A DNA stretch of 64,000 nucleotides from Nocardioides luteus (GTDB lineage: Bacteria; Actinomycetota; Actinomycetes; Propionibacteriales; Nocardioidaceae), in the NCBI RefSeq assembly GCF_014648595.1, contig NZ_BMRK01000010.1:92907-156906 (forward strand), in the 5' to 3' direction. The translations under genes and the position numbers were made by a program. The notes under the pieces are model-generated. The model was not told the DNA's origin, made no database searches, and worked only from the letters and a program-made list of their open reading frames with translations. The stretch's first letter is position 1, and each line of letters begins with the position of its first letter. Positions 1 through 9,291 of this stretch are shown here, piece by piece.

Positions 1-39
1 GTCTCGACGTCGATTACTGACCCTTCGACGCCAGAATTC

Positions 40-81
40 GACCTCTCGCGGCCGATTTCTGACCTCTCGCGGCCGATTTTC
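40..81. repeat. Two tandem copies of a 21-base unit downstream of trpD
   Basis: The unit starts GACCTCTCGCGGCCGATTT and occurs at 40-60 and 61-81, followed by a decayed third CTCGCGG at about 87-93. It lies just past the stop codon of the minus-strand trpD gene. No function is evident; it resembles the short motif clusters seen at other gene ends in this window. Confidence 0.6.
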
Positions 82-105
82 GCCCACTCGCGGGGAGGGC
101 GGGGG

Positions 106-1143
106 TCAGCGGGTGGTCGCCTCGATCCAGCGGTCCAGGACGCCCTGGGCCGCACCGGAGTCGATGGCGTCGGCGGCGCGCGCGATGCCGCCGGCGAGGC
201 GCTCGTCGACGGTGCCGGAGCCAGCGTCGTGGACGGCGAGGGCGGCGCCGGCGTTGAGGACGACGGCGTCGCGTACGGCGCCCTTCTCGCCGGCGAGCAG
301 GCGGCGGACGACAGAGGCGTTGTAGGCGGCGTCGTCGCCGCGCAGGTCCTCGGCGGTGGCGCGGGCGATGCCGTGGTCGAGCGGCTCGACGGTGGCCTCG
401 GTGACGGTGCCCTGGGAGACCATCCAGACGTGGGAGGTCGTGGTGGTGGTGAGCTCGTCGAGACCGTCGTCGCCGCGGAAGACCCAGGCGTCGGAGCCGC
501 GGCGGGCGAAGACACCGGCCATGACCGGCGCGGCGGCCGGGTCGGCGCAGCCGATCGCGGAGGCCGCGGGGCGGGCCGGGTTGGTCAACGGACCGAGCAG
601 GTTGAAGACAGTGGCGATGCCGATCTCGCGACGGGCCACAGCAGTGTGCCGGAAAGCGGGGTGGAAGGCCGCGGCGAACAGGAAGGTGATGCCGGCCTCT
701 TCGGCCACCTGGCCGACGCGTTCGATCTCCAGGTCGAGCCTGATGCCGAGCGCCTCGAGCACGTCGGCCGAACCCGACTTGGAGGAGGCGGAGCGGTTGC
801 CGTGCTTGACGATCTTGGCCCCGGCGCCGGCGGCCACGATCGCCGACATCGTGGAGATGTTGACCGAGAAGGACCGGTCGCCGCCGGTGCCGACGATGTC
901 CAGGACGCGCCCGGGCACGAAGATCGGGTTGGCCTTGGCCAGCATCCCGTCGGCCACCCCGGCGAGCTCGTCGACGGTCTCGCCCTTGGCGCGCAGCGCG
1001 ACCGCGAAGGCGGCGACCTGAGCGGGCGTGGCCTCGCCCGAGAGGATCTCCCCCATCGCCCATGCCGCCTGGTGCGCGGACAACGGCCGTCTCGCGACCA
1101 GCGTGGTGAGGACCTCAGGCCAGGAGTTGGGGGCGGATGTCAT
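106..1143 (-). CDS. trpD: Anthranilate phosphoribosyltransferase
   Basis: This enzyme transfers phosphoribose from PRPP to anthranilate, the second step of tryptophan biosynthesis, in the cytoplasm. The 345-residue product has the usual family length. The glycine-rich PRPP loop [15 protein letters not shown] is visible near residues 84-98, followed by [21 protein letters not shown], whose KHGN and NRSASS parts are classic trpD signatures. The ATG start overlaps the stop of the upstream receiver-like gene by four bases (1140-1143), so the two are probably translationally coupled. No other trp genes are in the window. In mycobacteria trpD lies next to ctaE in the same divergent layout. Confidence 0.96.
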   Translation of the reverse strand: MTSAPNSWPEVLTTLVARRPLSAHQAAWAMGEILSGEATPAQVAAFAVALRAKGETVDELAGVADGMLAKANPIFVPGRVLDIVGTGGDRSFSVNISTMSAIVAAGAGAKIVKHGNRSASSKSGSADVLEALGIRLDLEIERVGQVAEEAGITFLFAAAFHPAFRHTAVARREIGIATVFNLLGPLTNPARPAASAIGCADPAAAPVMAGVFARRGSDAWVFRGDDGLDELTTTTTSHVWMVSQGTVTEATVEPLDHGIARATAEDLRGDDAAYNASVVRRLLAGEKGAVRDAVVLNAGAALAVHDAGSGTVDERLAGGIARAADAIDSGAAQGVLDRWIEATTR

Positions 1144-1550
1144 GCGCCAACGTTAACGGGCTGCAGCAGTCCCACGACCGTCCGGGCCAGCTCGAACGGG
1201 TCGATCGGATGCGGCACCGTCGCTTCCGCACGCGACCAGGTCGCGAGCCAGGCGTCCTGCGGCCGGGCGATGAGGACCACGATCGGCGGAGCGTCGGCCA
1301 CCTCGTCCTTGACGGCCTTGGCGATGCCCAGCCCACCGGCCGGAGCGGCCTCGCCGTCGAGCAGCGCGAGCGCGATCCCGCCGGCGTCGAGCTGCTTGCG
1401 CACGGCCGGCTCGGTCGCCACCTCGACGTACTCGACCTCCGGCAGAGAGGGGTGCGGACGGCGCCCCAGAGCCAGGATCACCTGCTTGCGTACGTCGACG
1501 TCGTCGCTGTAGACGAGGATCTTCAGAGATTTCGAGGTGGTGTCGGTCAC
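1140..1550 (-). CDS. Atypical response-regulator receiver-like protein
   Basis: This is a 136-residue single-domain protein with the alternating pattern of a CheY-like receiver. ILVYSDD after strand 1 would hold the acidic pair, and ALLDGE holds an aspartate where the phosphoacceptor is expected. The usual Thr/Ser after strand 4 is replaced (VVLIARPQD), and the invariant Lys-Pro after strand 5 reads HPIDPFEL, so the Lys is a His. It may therefore be a pseudo-receiver that does not use standard phosphorylation. No output domain is present. It precedes trpD with an ATGA overlap and is transcribed away from ctaE. The role is unknown; regulation of trpD or of the respiratory genes would be a guess. 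Confidence 0.7.
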   Translation of the reverse strand: MTDTTSKSLKILVYSDDVDVRKQVILALGRRPHPSLPEVEYVEVATEPAVRKQLDAGGIALALLDGEAAPAGGLGIAKAVKDEVADAPPIVVLIARPQDAWLATWSRAEATVPHPIDPFELARTVVGLLQPVNVGA

Positions 1551-1689
1551 ACCCCGATGCTAGCGCCATCACCAGGGTCCAGGACCAGATGTCACACAGC
1601 GGGTCTGAGCGGTGTCCTAGGTGTGTGAGACCACCCTCAGACACGACACACAGGGTCCCGAAGAGACTCTGGGAAAGGGGCAGGACATA

Positions 1690-2355
1690 ATGGCGGGCGT
1701 GGCGACAGTATCGACTCTTCCAACAGCCCGGCTGCACGGGCATCACGACCGCCCGAGCATGGTCAGCGTCGGGACGATCATCTGGCTCGCGAGCGAGCTG
1801 ATGTTCTTCGCTGCGCTGTTCGCGGCGTACTTCACCATCCGGGCGGTGAGTCCGGAGGTGTGGCAGGCCAACACCGATGGCCTCAACATCCCGTTCGCGG
1901 CGGTGAACACGACCATCCTCGTGCTGTCGTCGTTCACCTGCCAGTTCGGCGTCTTCGCCGCCGAGAAGGGCCAGGTCGGCCGGAAGGGCTCCCTGCTCGC
2001 GGTCCACCTGTGGGGTCTGCGTGAGTGGTTCATCCTCACCTACCTCATGGGCGCGGTCTTCATCGCCGGCCAGGCGACGGAGTACGCGGCCCTGGTGCAG
2101 GAGGGCATCGCGCTCAACCGCGGCATCACCGGCGCCGACGACCCCTACGGCTCGGTCTTCTACCTGACGACGGGCTTCCACGGTCTGCACGTCACCGGCG
2201 GTCTGATCGCCTTCCTGTTCGTGCTCGGCCGGACGTACGTGGCCAAGCGATTCACCCACGAGCAGGCCGTCTCCGCGATCGTCGTGTCCTACTACTGGCA
2301 CTTCGTCGACGTGGTGTGGATCGGCCTGTTCGCGACCATCTACCTCCTCAAGTGA
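1690..2355 (+). CDS. ctaE: Cytochrome c oxidase subunit III
   Basis: This membrane subunit of the aa3-type oxidase does not bind the redox metals but stabilises the catalytic core. The 221-residue product has several hydrophobic helices (for example [19 protein letters not shown] near residues 32-50) and a C-terminal [19 protein letters not shown] segment typical of subunit III. I place the start at ATG 1690 because AAAGGGG lies about 10 bases upstream and residues [12 protein letters not shown] fit the family N-terminus; the frame is open further upstream to 1621. It heads a plus-strand cluster with qcrC, qcrA and qcrB, the standard actinobacterial order, while ctaC, ctaD and ctaF lie at 13330-16390. 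Confidence 0.95.
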   Translation: MAGVATVSTLPTARLHGHHDRPSMVSVGTIIWLASELMFFAALFAAYFTIRAVSPEVWQANTDGLNIPFAAVNTTILVLSSFTCQFGVFAAEKGQVGRKGSLLAVHLWGLREWFILTYLMGAVFIAGQATEYAALVQEGIALNRGITGADDPYGSVFYLTTGFHGLHVTGGLIAFLFVLGRTYVAKRFTHEQAVSAIVVSYYWHFVDVVWIGLFATIYLLK

Positions 2356-2368
2356 CCAAGGACTGAAT

Positions 2369-3250
2369 GTGCGTCTACTGAACCGCTCCGTCGGTCGACT
2401 GTCGCGGCACCGTCGCCGCCCGTTGGCCGGTGCCGCCGTGCTCCTGGTCGCCCTGCTGAGCACCGGTGGGCTCTACGCCGCCTTCTCCCCGGCCTCCCAG
2501 GCCGAGACCGAGAAGGACAACGCTGCTCTCGTCGCCGAGGGCAAAGAGCTCTTCATGATCAACTGCTCCACCTGCCACGGCTCCAACGGTGAGGGCATCA
2601 CCACCCAGAACGGCAAGCTCTTCGGCCCGTCGTTGATCGGTGTCGGTGCCGCCTCCGTCGACTTCCAGGTCGGCACCGGCCGGATGCCGATGGCCCAGCC
2701 CGGCGCCCAGGTCGAGGTGAAGGAGCCGAGCTTCAACCAGGACGAGATCGACGCGATGGCCGCCTACGTGGCCAGTCTCGGTCCTGGCCCGGCGGTCCCG
2801 GACAAGGAGCAGTACGACCCCGAGTCCTACGGCTCCGAGAAGGAGAAGGAGGAGGCGGTCGCCCTCGGTGGCCAGATCTTCCTGACCAACTGCACCGCCT
2901 GCCACAACTTCACCGGCGCCGGCGGCGCCATGCCGCGAGGCGGCGAGGCGCCCAGCATCCTCAACACCGACCCGAAGCACATCTACGAGGCGATGCTGAC
3001 CGGTCCGCAGTCGATGGACACCTTCTCCGACGGCAACATCAGCCCGGAGGAGAAGAAGGCGGTCATCTCCTACGTCGAGTCGATGAAGGAGCAGCCCGAC
3101 TACGGCGGCTTCAACAACGGCGCGCTCGGTCCGGTGACCGAGGGCATCGTCGCCTGGGTCATCGGCCTCGGCATCCTGGTGGCCTTCGCCACCTGGATCG
3201 CCGCGCACACCACGCGCACCAACCAGACCAAGAAGGGATCTGCCAAGTGA
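2369..3250 (+). CDS. qcrC: Cytochrome bc1 complex diheme cytochrome c subunit
   Basis: This is the electron-transfer subunit of the actinobacterial bc1 complex, which forms a supercomplex with the aa3 oxidase and replaces soluble cytochrome c. Two CXXCH heme c sites are visible: CSTCH at residues 66-70 and CTACH at 175-179. An N-terminal hydrophobic segment (about 20-40) exports and anchors the domains, and a C-terminal helix (about 259-280) gives a second anchor. The GTG start follows ctaE after 13 bases. The stop overlaps the GTG start of qcrA by four bases. The 293-residue length suits the diheme form. Confidence 0.96.
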   Translation: MRLLNRSVGRLSRHRRRPLAGAAVLLVALLSTGGLYAAFSPASQAETEKDNAALVAEGKELFMINCSTCHGSNGEGITTQNGKLFGPSLIGVGAASVDFQVGTGRMPMAQPGAQVEVKEPSFNQDEIDAMAAYVASLGPGPAVPDKEQYDPESYGSEKEKEEAVALGGQIFLTNCTACHNFTGAGGAMPRGGEAPSILNTDPKHIYEAMLTGPQSMDTFSDGNISPEEKKAVISYVESMKEQPDYGGFNNGALGPVTEGIVAWVIGLGILVAFATWIAAHTTRTNQTKKGSAK

Positions 3251-4410
3251 GCAGCGACCTCAGCGAGATCGAGAAGCACGACGACTCGCACCCAGAGCTC
3301 AACGCGCACACCGACGCGTTGCTGCCCGACCCGGGCCTGCACGAGCATCACTGGCGTCCTACCGACGTCGACCCCAAGGCAGAGAAGCGCGCCGAGCGCC
3401 AGGTGGCCCTCTACTTCGGTCTCTCCGCGATCTCCTCGGTGCTCTTCGTGGTGGCCTACTTCCTCGTGGAGCCCGGCTACGACGGTGACGTCTGGGCCGG
3501 CTACGGCGCCTCCAACCTGACCCTCGGCCTGACCCTCGGCTTCGCCCTGCTCTTCCTCGGCATCGGCGTCATCCAGTGGGCCCGCAAGCTCGTGGTCGAC
3601 GTGGAGCACACCGAGGAGCGCCACCCGGCTGCCTCCTCCCCCGCCACCCGCGAGGCCGCGGTCGCAGAGCTGAAGGCGGCTCTGAACGAGTCCGGGCTGG
3701 CGCGTCGCCCGTTCCTGCGCAACGCGATGCTCGGCTCGGCCGCCCTGCTCGGTCTGCCCGCCATCGTCATGCTCAAGGACCTGGGCCAGACCAACGCCCA
3801 GATCACCAAGGAGCAGCCCTACCCCGGTGCCGGTCTCGAGCACACGGTCTGGGACGCCGGCGTCCGTGTCGTGCGCGACGTGGTCGGCACGCCGATCCGC
3901 CCGGGCGACCTGGAGGTCGGTGACCTGGTCAACGCCGAGCCGGCGACGATCTTCGACGGCAGCCTGCACGGTGCGCCGCTGCAGATCGCCAAGTCGAAGG
4001 CGGCCACCATCCTGCTGCGGATGGACCCCAACGACATCGAGAACGACGTGACCCGCAACTGGTCGGTCAACGGCATCGTGGCCTACTCCAAGATCTGCAC
4101 CCACGTCGGCTGCCCGATCTCGCTGAACGAGCGCACCACCCACCACCTGCTGTGCCCGTGCCACCAGTCGACCTTCGACCTCGCCGACCACGGCAAGGTC
4201 ATCTTCGGTCCGGCCGGCCGTCACCTTCCGCAGCTGCCCCTGGGCGTCGACTCCGACGGCTTCCTCGTTGCTCTCTCGGACTACCCTGAGCCTGTGGGCG
4301 TCAGCTACTGGGAGCGCAACACCTACGACATCGACGAGATCTTCGACGAGTGGTCCAAGGACCACGCCGCCGATGCTGAGCAGTACGGCTACAAGGAGGG
4401 CGGCCAGTGA
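3247..4410 (+). CDS. qcrA: Cytochrome bc1 complex Rieske iron-sulfur subunit
   Basis: This subunit carries the 2Fe-2S Rieske cluster that takes electrons from menaquinol. The ligand motifs CTHVGC and CPCHQS are separated by about 15 residues in the C-terminal third. The N-terminal half has a charged leader of about 55 residues followed by three hydrophobic helices, the long actinobacterial form (387 residues) rather than the short single-helix proteobacterial form. Both ends overlap neighbours by four bases (GTGA), coupling it to qcrC and qcrB. Confidence 0.96.
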   Translation: MSSDLSEIEKHDDSHPELNAHTDALLPDPGLHEHHWRPTDVDPKAEKRAERQVALYFGLSAISSVLFVVAYFLVEPGYDGDVWAGYGASNLTLGLTLGFALLFLGIGVIQWARKLVVDVEHTEERHPAASSPATREAAVAELKAALNESGLARRPFLRNAMLGSAALLGLPAIVMLKDLGQTNAQITKEQPYPGAGLEHTVWDAGVRVVRDVVGTPIRPGDLEVGDLVNAEPATIFDGSLHGAPLQIAKSKAATILLRMDPNDIENDVTRNWSVNGIVAYSKICTHVGCPISLNERTTHHLLCPCHQSTFDLADHGKVIFGPAGRHLPQLPLGVDSDGFLVALSDYPEPVGVSYWERNTYDIDEIFDEWSKDHAADAEQYGYKEGGQ

Positions 4411-6134
4411 GCACCGACACGTCCAAGGTTGCCGCCAGCAACGGCACCGACGCCGCTGCCCCGGCAGGCAAACCGACCAAGGCCGGCGCTGCGGCCAACT
4501 GGGCCGACGAGCGTCTCGGCGTCGGCGGCCTGAGCAAGTTCCTCTCCCGCAAGATCTTCCCCGACCACTGGTCCTTCATGCTGGGTGAGATCGCGCTGTG
4601 GAGCTTCGTGGTCCTGCTGGTCACCGGCGTCTTCCTGACCCTGTGGTTCAAGCCGTCGATGGCTGAGATCACCTACCAGGGCTCCTACGCGCCGCTGCGC
4701 GGCATCGACATGTCCGAGGCGATGGCCTCGACGCTGGACATCTCCTTCGACGTACGCGGCGGTCTGCTGCTGCGCCAGGTCCACCACTGGGCCGCGTCGC
4801 TGTTCATCGCGTCGATGATGATCCACATGATGCGCGTCTTCTTCACCGGCGCGCACCGCAAGCCGCGTGAGATCAACTGGGTCATCGGCGCGACGCTGCT
4901 GCTCCTCGGCACGCTCGAGGGCTTCACCGGCTACTCGCTCCCCGACGACCTGCTCTCCGGCACCGGCATCCGGGCCGCGGACGGGTTCATGATGGCGATC
5001 CCCATCGTCGGGACGTACATCTCGTTCTTCCTCTTCGGAGGCGAGTTCCCGGGCGACGACATCATCCCGCGTCTGTTCACGATCCACGTGCTGCTGATCC
5101 CGGCGCTGCTGCTGGCGCTGATCGGTGCCCACCTGATCCTGCTGATCTACCACAAGCACACCCAGTGGCCTGGACCCGGCCGCACCGAGAAGAACGTCGT
5201 CGGCTACCCGATGGTGCCGAACTACATCTCCAAGATGACCGGCTTCTTCTTCATCACCTTCGGTGTGACCGCCCTGCTCGGTGCCCTCTTCTCGCTCAAC
5301 CCGGTGTGGAAGTACGGCCCCTACGACCCGACGAAGGTCACCGCGGGCTCGCAGCCTGACTGGTACATGGGCTGGCCTGATGGCGCGCTGCGCATCATGC
5401 CGGGCTGGGAGTCGCACTTCTGGGGCTCGACCTGGTCGTGGAACATCTTCTTCCCGGTCATCGTGCTGCCGATGGCTGCCTGGATGGTCGTGCTCCTGCT
5501 GCCGTTCATCGAGGCCTGGATCACCGGCGACAAGCGTGAGCACCACCTGCTCCAGCGCCCGCGCAACGCTCCGACCCGCACCGCGACCTTCGTCGCCCTG
5601 ATGGTCTTCTACGCAGCGTTCTGGGCCGCCGGCGGCAACGACATCATCGCGATCAAGTTCGACCTCTCGATCAACCAGATCACCTACTTCCTGCGGGCGT
5701 TCGTGTTCCTGGGTCCGATCGCGGCGTTCATCATCACGCGTCGTTGGTGCATCTCGCTGCAGCGTCACGACAACGAGAAGCTGCTGCACGGCTACGAGAC
5801 CGGCACGGTCATCCGTACGCCGGAGGGCGCCTACCACGAGAAGCACCTCCCGCTTCCCGAGGGCGAGGCCTTCGCCATGACCGTCCGCGACCGCGGCCGG
5901 GCCGGCGACGAGCCGGAGCTGAAGAAGAACGGCAAGCCGACCTTCCGCGCCAAGCTCCGTGCCTTCTACTACGACCACGACGTCGACAAGCCGACCGCCG
6001 AGGAGCTCAGCGCGGCACACCACCACGCCGAGCACGAGGCTCACGAGCTGGCCGCCCACGAGGGTCACCAGGTCGACGGCCACGACTTCGACGATCACCG
6101 TCACTCGGCGATCGAGGAGCCTCTGAGCAAGTAG
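4407..6134 (+). CDS. qcrB: Cytochrome bc1 complex cytochrome b subunit
   Basis: This is the quinol-oxidising, diheme b subunit of the bc1 complex. The 575-residue product has the multi-helix cytochrome b core with paired heme-ligand histidines (RQVHHWAASLF and, further on, RLFTIHVLLIPALLLALIGAHL split by about 13 residues) and a conserved Qo-site PDWYMGW segment. The actinobacterial C-terminal extension is present. Its last 46 residues (about 530-575) are strikingly histidine- and acid-rich, with ten His within about 32 residues, including HHHAEHEAHE. The start is GTG in a four-base overlap with qcrA. A strong hairpin terminator follows 18 bases after the stop. Confidence 0.96.
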   Translation: MSTDTSKVAASNGTDAAAPAGKPTKAGAAANWADERLGVGGLSKFLSRKIFPDHWSFMLGEIALWSFVVLLVTGVFLTLWFKPSMAEITYQGSYAPLRGIDMSEAMASTLDISFDVRGGLLLRQVHHWAASLFIASMMIHMMRVFFTGAHRKPREINWVIGATLLLLGTLEGFTGYSLPDDLLSGTGIRAADGFMMAIPIVGTYISFFLFGGEFPGDDIIPRLFTIHVLLIPALLLALIGAHLILLIYHKHTQWPGPGRTEKNVVGYPMVPNYISKMTGFFFITFGVTALLGALFSLNPVWKYGPYDPTKVTAGSQPDWYMGWPDGALRIMPGWESHFWGSTWSWNIFFPVIVLPMAAWMVVLLLPFIEAWITGDKREHHLLQRPRNAPTRTATFVALMVFYAAFWAAGGNDIIAIKFDLSINQITYFLRAFVFLGPIAAFIITRRWCISLQRHDNEKLLHGYETGTVIRTPEGAYHEKHLPLPEGEAFAMTVRDRGRAGDEPELKKNGKPTFRAKLRAFYYDHDVDKPTAEELSAAHHHAEHEAHELAAHEGHQVDGHDFDDHRHSAIEEPLSK

Positions 6135-6151
6135 CAGAAGCCGTACGCCAC

Positions 6152-6185
6152 CGTGGCGCCGTTCCCTTCGGGGAACGGCGCCACG
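6152..6185 (+). terminator. Rho-independent-type terminator of ctaE-qcrCAB
   Basis: A perfect 15-base-pair stem (CGTGGCGCCGTTCCC paired with its complement) is closed by a TTCG tetraloop. It lies 18 bases after the qcrB stop. It lacks a clear T run, which is usual in high-GC actinobacteria. Confidence 0.85.
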
Positions 6186-6247
6186 TGCGTTGTGGGGCCT
6201 CGAAACCCCGTTGCCCACCGGGACGGCGGCGACCTAGGGTCCCGCAC

Positions 6248-6598
6248 ATGACCGACCTCCAGGCGCGGCTCCGGGCCGACCTCCTCGCTGCCCGCAAGGC
6301 GCGCGACACCACCGCGACCTCCGTGCTCCGCTCGACACTGTCCGCGATCGCCAACGCAGAGGCCCTGCCGGTCGCCGAGGAGGGCCTCTCAGCAGACGGC
6401 CCGATCGCCGGCGCGGCGAGCGGCGTAGGAGCCACCGAGGCCGCTCGACGCGACCTCACCGACGACGACGTACGCGCCGTCATCTCCGGCGAGCAGACCG
6501 AGCGCCTCGCCGCCGCAACAGCCCTGGACTCCCACGGAGCCGCTGAGAAGGCCACCCAGCTCCGCGCCGAAGCCGACCTCCTCGCCGCCTACCTCTGA
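6248..6598 (+). CDS. GatB/YqeY domain-like protein
   Basis: This 116-residue protein opens with LQARLRADLLAARKARDTTATSVLRSTLSAIANAE, which closely follows the N-terminal helix pair of the YqeY family (related to the tail domain of the GatB amidotransferase subunit). Family members are usually near 150 residues, so this copy is short. The C-terminal part keeps the charged helical character and ends in KATQLRAEADLLAAYL, the usual family ending. The start is the only good ATG (6248) before this conserved segment. It stands alone, convergent with the RpiR operon. The molecular role of free-standing YqeY proteins is not well established. Confidence 0.75.
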   Translation: MTDLQARLRADLLAARKARDTTATSVLRSTLSAIANAEALPVAEEGLSADGPIAGAASGVGATEAARRDLTDDDVRAVISGEQTERLAAATALDSHGAAEKATQLRAEADLLAAYL

Positions 6599-6605
6599 CC
6601 CTCCC

Positions 6606-6746
6606 CGCCGAGTCGGCGCAAGTGCCCCACCCCACCACGCCGACTCGGCGCGTGATCCTGGGGCAAACGCGCCGAGTCGGCGTCCACCGCTGAGGCAGAT
6701 GCGCCGACTCGACGTCGATCTTCGGGGCAGATGCGCCGACTGGCGG
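6606..6746. repeat. Cluster of five CGCCGA(C/G)TCGGCG palindromic motifs
   Basis: Near-palindromic 13-mers occur at 6606-6618, 6638-6650, 6670-6682, 6702-6714 and 6734-6746, the last two decayed. They start exactly 32 bases apart. Several are preceded by GGGGCA plus about four bases (or the reverse complement of that), so a longer unit is repeated in both orientations. The cluster fills the whole space between two convergent genes and could act as a bidirectional terminator. Confidence 0.8.
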
Positions 6747-7598
6747 TCAGCCTTGTGGGTCGAGCTCGCCGCCGACGACCTCGAGCACCCGGGCGCGTAC
6801 GTTGGCCGACGCCTCGGGGTCGCGGGCCGCCAGCGCGGCCACGAGCGCGTTGCCGAGGATGAGCTGCGGGATCCGGATGATCGAGTCGAGCTCCTGCCGG
6901 AAACCTGCCCGGCCGCCCTGCGGGGTGACCAGCTCGACCTCGGCCAACTTGGTCAGCTGGGTGCCGGTGAAAGAGGTCAGCGCGATCACGGCCGCTCCCC
7001 CGGCGACGGCCGCCTGGGCGACCTGGATGGTCGGCGCGGTGGCGCCGGTGCCGGAGACGACGATGCAGACGTCGCCCGGCTGCAGCAGACGGGCCCGGAT
7101 GAGCTGGTCGAGGTGGTCGCCCGGCGCGACGGTGCTGAGCCCCTGGGAGGCAAGACGCATCGCGATGTCCTTGGCCACCGGCGAGGAGACGCCGGTGCCG
7201 GAGACCAGGATGGAGCGGGCCTCGGCGAGCAGCTCCACCGCACGGGTGACCTGGTCCTCGGAGAGGAGACCGACCATGTCGGAGGCGGAGTCGGCGATGT
7301 CGGCGAAGAACGAGCGCACCACGGTCAGCGGGCTGCCGCCCTCGGCGGTCTCCGTCTTCGCCGAGCCGAGGTCACGGGCGAGCAGCACCTTGAGGTGCGG
7401 GAAGCCGCGGAACCCGAGTCGCTGGGCGGCTCTGACCACGGTCGCGGTCGAGACGGAGGCCTCGGCGGCGATCTCGGCGGTGGTTGCCTCGATGGCCCAC
7501 TCCGAGCGGGTCAGCACGACCTCGGCGACCGCACGCTCGGAAGGGTTCAGCCGCGGCATCGCGGCCCTGATGGCTGGCAGAACTGGCGCGCTGGTCAT
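6747..7598 (-). CDS. MurR/RpiR family transcriptional regulator
   Basis: This is a DNA-binding regulator with an N-terminal helix-turn-helix (about residues 1-75, with TTAEIAAEASVSTATVVRAA) and a C-terminal SIS sugar-phosphate-binding domain (about 120-250, with ILVSGTGVSSPVAKDIAMRL and IVVSGTGATAPT). The 283-residue length is normal. The ATG start (7598) overlaps the stop of phnE2 by four bases, so it is the last gene of the HAD-phnDCEE operon. SIS-domain regulators of this family usually sense phosphorylated sugars, which suggests the transporter's substrate is a phosphorylated compound. It probably binds the inverted repeat at 11852-11869; this is an inference. Confidence 0.9.
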   Translation of the reverse strand: MTSAPVLPAIRAAMPRLNPSERAVAEVVLTRSEWAIEATTAEIAAEASVSTATVVRAAQRLGFRGFPHLKVLLARDLGSAKTETAEGGSPLTVVRSFFADIADSASDMVGLLSEDQVTRAVELLAEARSILVSGTGVSSPVAKDIAMRLASQGLSTVAPGDHLDQLIRARLLQPGDVCIVVSGTGATAPTIQVAQAAVAGGAAVIALTSFTGTQLTKLAEVELVTPQGGRAGFRQELDSIIRIPQLILGNALVAALAARDPEASANVRARVLEVVGGELDPQG

Positions 7599-8470
7599 GC
7601 TGCCACCGCGATGGTGTCCGCGCCGTGCAGGATCCGGTGACGCAGCGCAGCTGAGATCTGGTCGACCAGGATCGTCACAATGATGATCACAACAAGCATG
7701 ATTCCACCCCACTCCCACTCTCGCCCTCTAAGGACACGATTCAGAAGGGCCCCAATTCCACCGGCGCTCACCACGCCGAGGATCGCGCTTGCCCTGATGT
7801 TCACTTCGAAGCGGTAGAGCCAGAACGCCACCGTCTCCGGAAGCATCTGCGGGATCACCGCAGTGCGTATGCGCTGCCACCACGAGGCTCCGGCCGCGGT
7901 GACGGCCTCGACCGGTCGCTGGTCGACCGACTCGATGTTCTCCAGGGTCAGCTTGCCGAGCGAGCCGATCGAGTGGATGCCGATCGCCATCGCGCCGGCC
8001 ATCGGGTTGAGGCCGAACAGCGGCAGCATCACGATCACCGCGAGCAGGATCTCCGGCACGGCGCGGATCGCGTTGAAGAAGGTGCGCACCGGCACCCGCA
8101 GGAACCACGGCGCGGTGTTGGAGGCGGCCAGGAACGCCAGCGGGAAGGAGAACAGGGCGCCGACGCAGGTGCCGATCCAGGCCAGCGCGACCGACTCCCC
8201 CATCAGCCGCAGCGCCTGCAGCCACCAGTCGCCGTAGGTGAGCTCGGGGTCCGCCTGGCCCTCGGGGTGCGCCCCGGGCCGGGTGAGCACGCCCTCGAGC
8301 ATCTGGCCGGCGTACTGCAGGATCTCCGCGGGGAACTGCGGCAGCCGCTCCCACTTCGCGTTGTCCAGCGACCAGCCGGCCACGAGCACGATGGCGACCA
8401 GAGCCAGGCCCACGACGGTGTAGGGCCACTTCGGCGGCGGCTTCGGCCGCGTCGCGGTGTCGGGGCTCAT
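7595..8470 (-). CDS. phnE: Phosphonate-type ABC transporter permease (second)
   Basis: This is an inner-membrane permease of the PhnE family, 291 residues. After an N-terminal proline-rich stretch, the first membrane helix (VVGLALVAIVLVAGWSL) is followed by a periplasmic loop and a typical binding-protein-dependent permease core. The core carries the ATPase-coupling EAA-like segment PVEAVTAAGASWWQRI. The start ATG overlaps the stop of the first permease by four bases. Having two PhnE-like subunits indicates a heterodimeric channel. The downstream regulator gene also overlaps by four bases. Confidence 0.9.
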   Translation of the reverse strand: MSPDTATRPKPPPKWPYTVVGLALVAIVLVAGWSLDNAKWERLPQFPAEILQYAGQMLEGVLTRPGAHPEGQADPELTYGDWWLQALRLMGESVALAWIGTCVGALFSFPLAFLAASNTAPWFLRVPVRTFFNAIRAVPEILLAVIVMLPLFGLNPMAGAMAIGIHSIGSLGKLTLENIESVDQRPVEAVTAAGASWWQRIRTAVIPQMLPETVAFWLYRFEVNIRASAILGVVSAGGIGALLNRVLRGREWEWGGIMLVVIIIVTILVDQISAALRHRILHGADTIAVAA

Positions 8471-9291
8471 ACCAGCCTCCGGCGCAGCCGCTGGGAGAGC
8501 AGGTCGATCGCGATGACCACCGCGAAGATGACGATCACGACCGAGGCGAGCCGCGGATAGTCGGCGCGGTTGAAGTAGAGCATGATCAGCTGGCCGATGC
8601 CGCCGGCGCCGACCGCGCCCAGCACCACCGAGGCGCGGACGTTGAGCTCGAAGACGTAGAGGACGTACGAGGCGTAGTTGGGCAGCACCTGCGGCACGAT
8701 CGCCACGCGGGCGCGCTGCCAGCGGGTGGCGCCGGCGGCGTCGAGCGCCTCGAGGGGACCGGGGTCGACGGCGTCGATGCTCTCGGAGGTCAGCTTGGCG
8801 ACGATGCCGATGTTGAAGATCGTCAGCGCCAGGATGCCGGGCAGCGGCCCGGTGACGACGGCGACGAAGATCAGGGCGTAGGCCATGTCGGGCAGCGACC
8901 GGATCACCGACATCACCGGCCTGGTGACCCGGTAGACCGCGGGCGGCGCGCTGACCTTCGAGCCCAGCAGCGCCACACCGAGGGCGATCAGCGAGCCCAC
9001 GAAGGTGGCGATGACCGCGATGGCGGCGGTCTCGGCGAGCGCGGTCCACAGCCTCGAGGCCGGATCGGTGATCTCCTCCCACTCGGGGTGGACCACCTCC
9101 TCGAGGATCATCGTCAGCATGGGCCACTGGTCCACGACCGGAGCGAGCGAGAAGTCGATGGCCCACCCCGCCACGACGGTCGCCACGAGCGCACCGGCGA
9201 CGCCGCCGATGAGCAGCGGGCTCGGGGGCGGCTTCACCGGCCGTACGGGCGCGGGCCCGCCGTCGGCCCGCTCGATGGTGGCCTGGCTCAT
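8467..9291 (-). CDS. phnE: Phosphonate-type ABC transporter permease (first)
   Basis: This 274-residue integral membrane protein is a paralogue of the next gene. It has an N-terminal helix ([20 protein letters not shown]) and a permease core with the coupling segment [17 protein letters not shown]. The overlaps with phnC and the second permease are both four bases, indicating strict co-expression. Known PhnE proteins pass phosphonates, phosphite or organophosphate esters; which of these applies here cannot be read from the sequence. Confidence 0.9.
   Translation of the reverse strand: MSQATIERADGGPAPVRPVKPPPSPLLIGGVAGALVATVVAGWAIDFSLAPVVDQWPMLTMILEEVVHPEWEEITDPASRLWTALAETAAIAVIATFVGSLIALGVALLGSKVSAPPAVYRVTRPVMSVIRSLPDMAYALIFVAVVTGPLPGILALTIFNIGIVAKLTSESIDAVDPGPLEALDAAGATRWQRARVAIVPQVLPNYASYVLYVFELNVRASVVLGAVGAGGIGQLIMLYFNRADYPRLASVVIVIFAVVIAIDLLSQRLRRRLV

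Noticed and set aside
40-81. CRISPR-like direct repeats at the left edge
   Set aside because: The copies are tandem with no spacers between them, and there are no cas genes.
4389-6218. Long open frame antisense to qcrB
   Set aside because: High-GC third positions keep the opposite strand open; the composition is Val, Arg and Asp-rich with no domain, and qcrB is certain.
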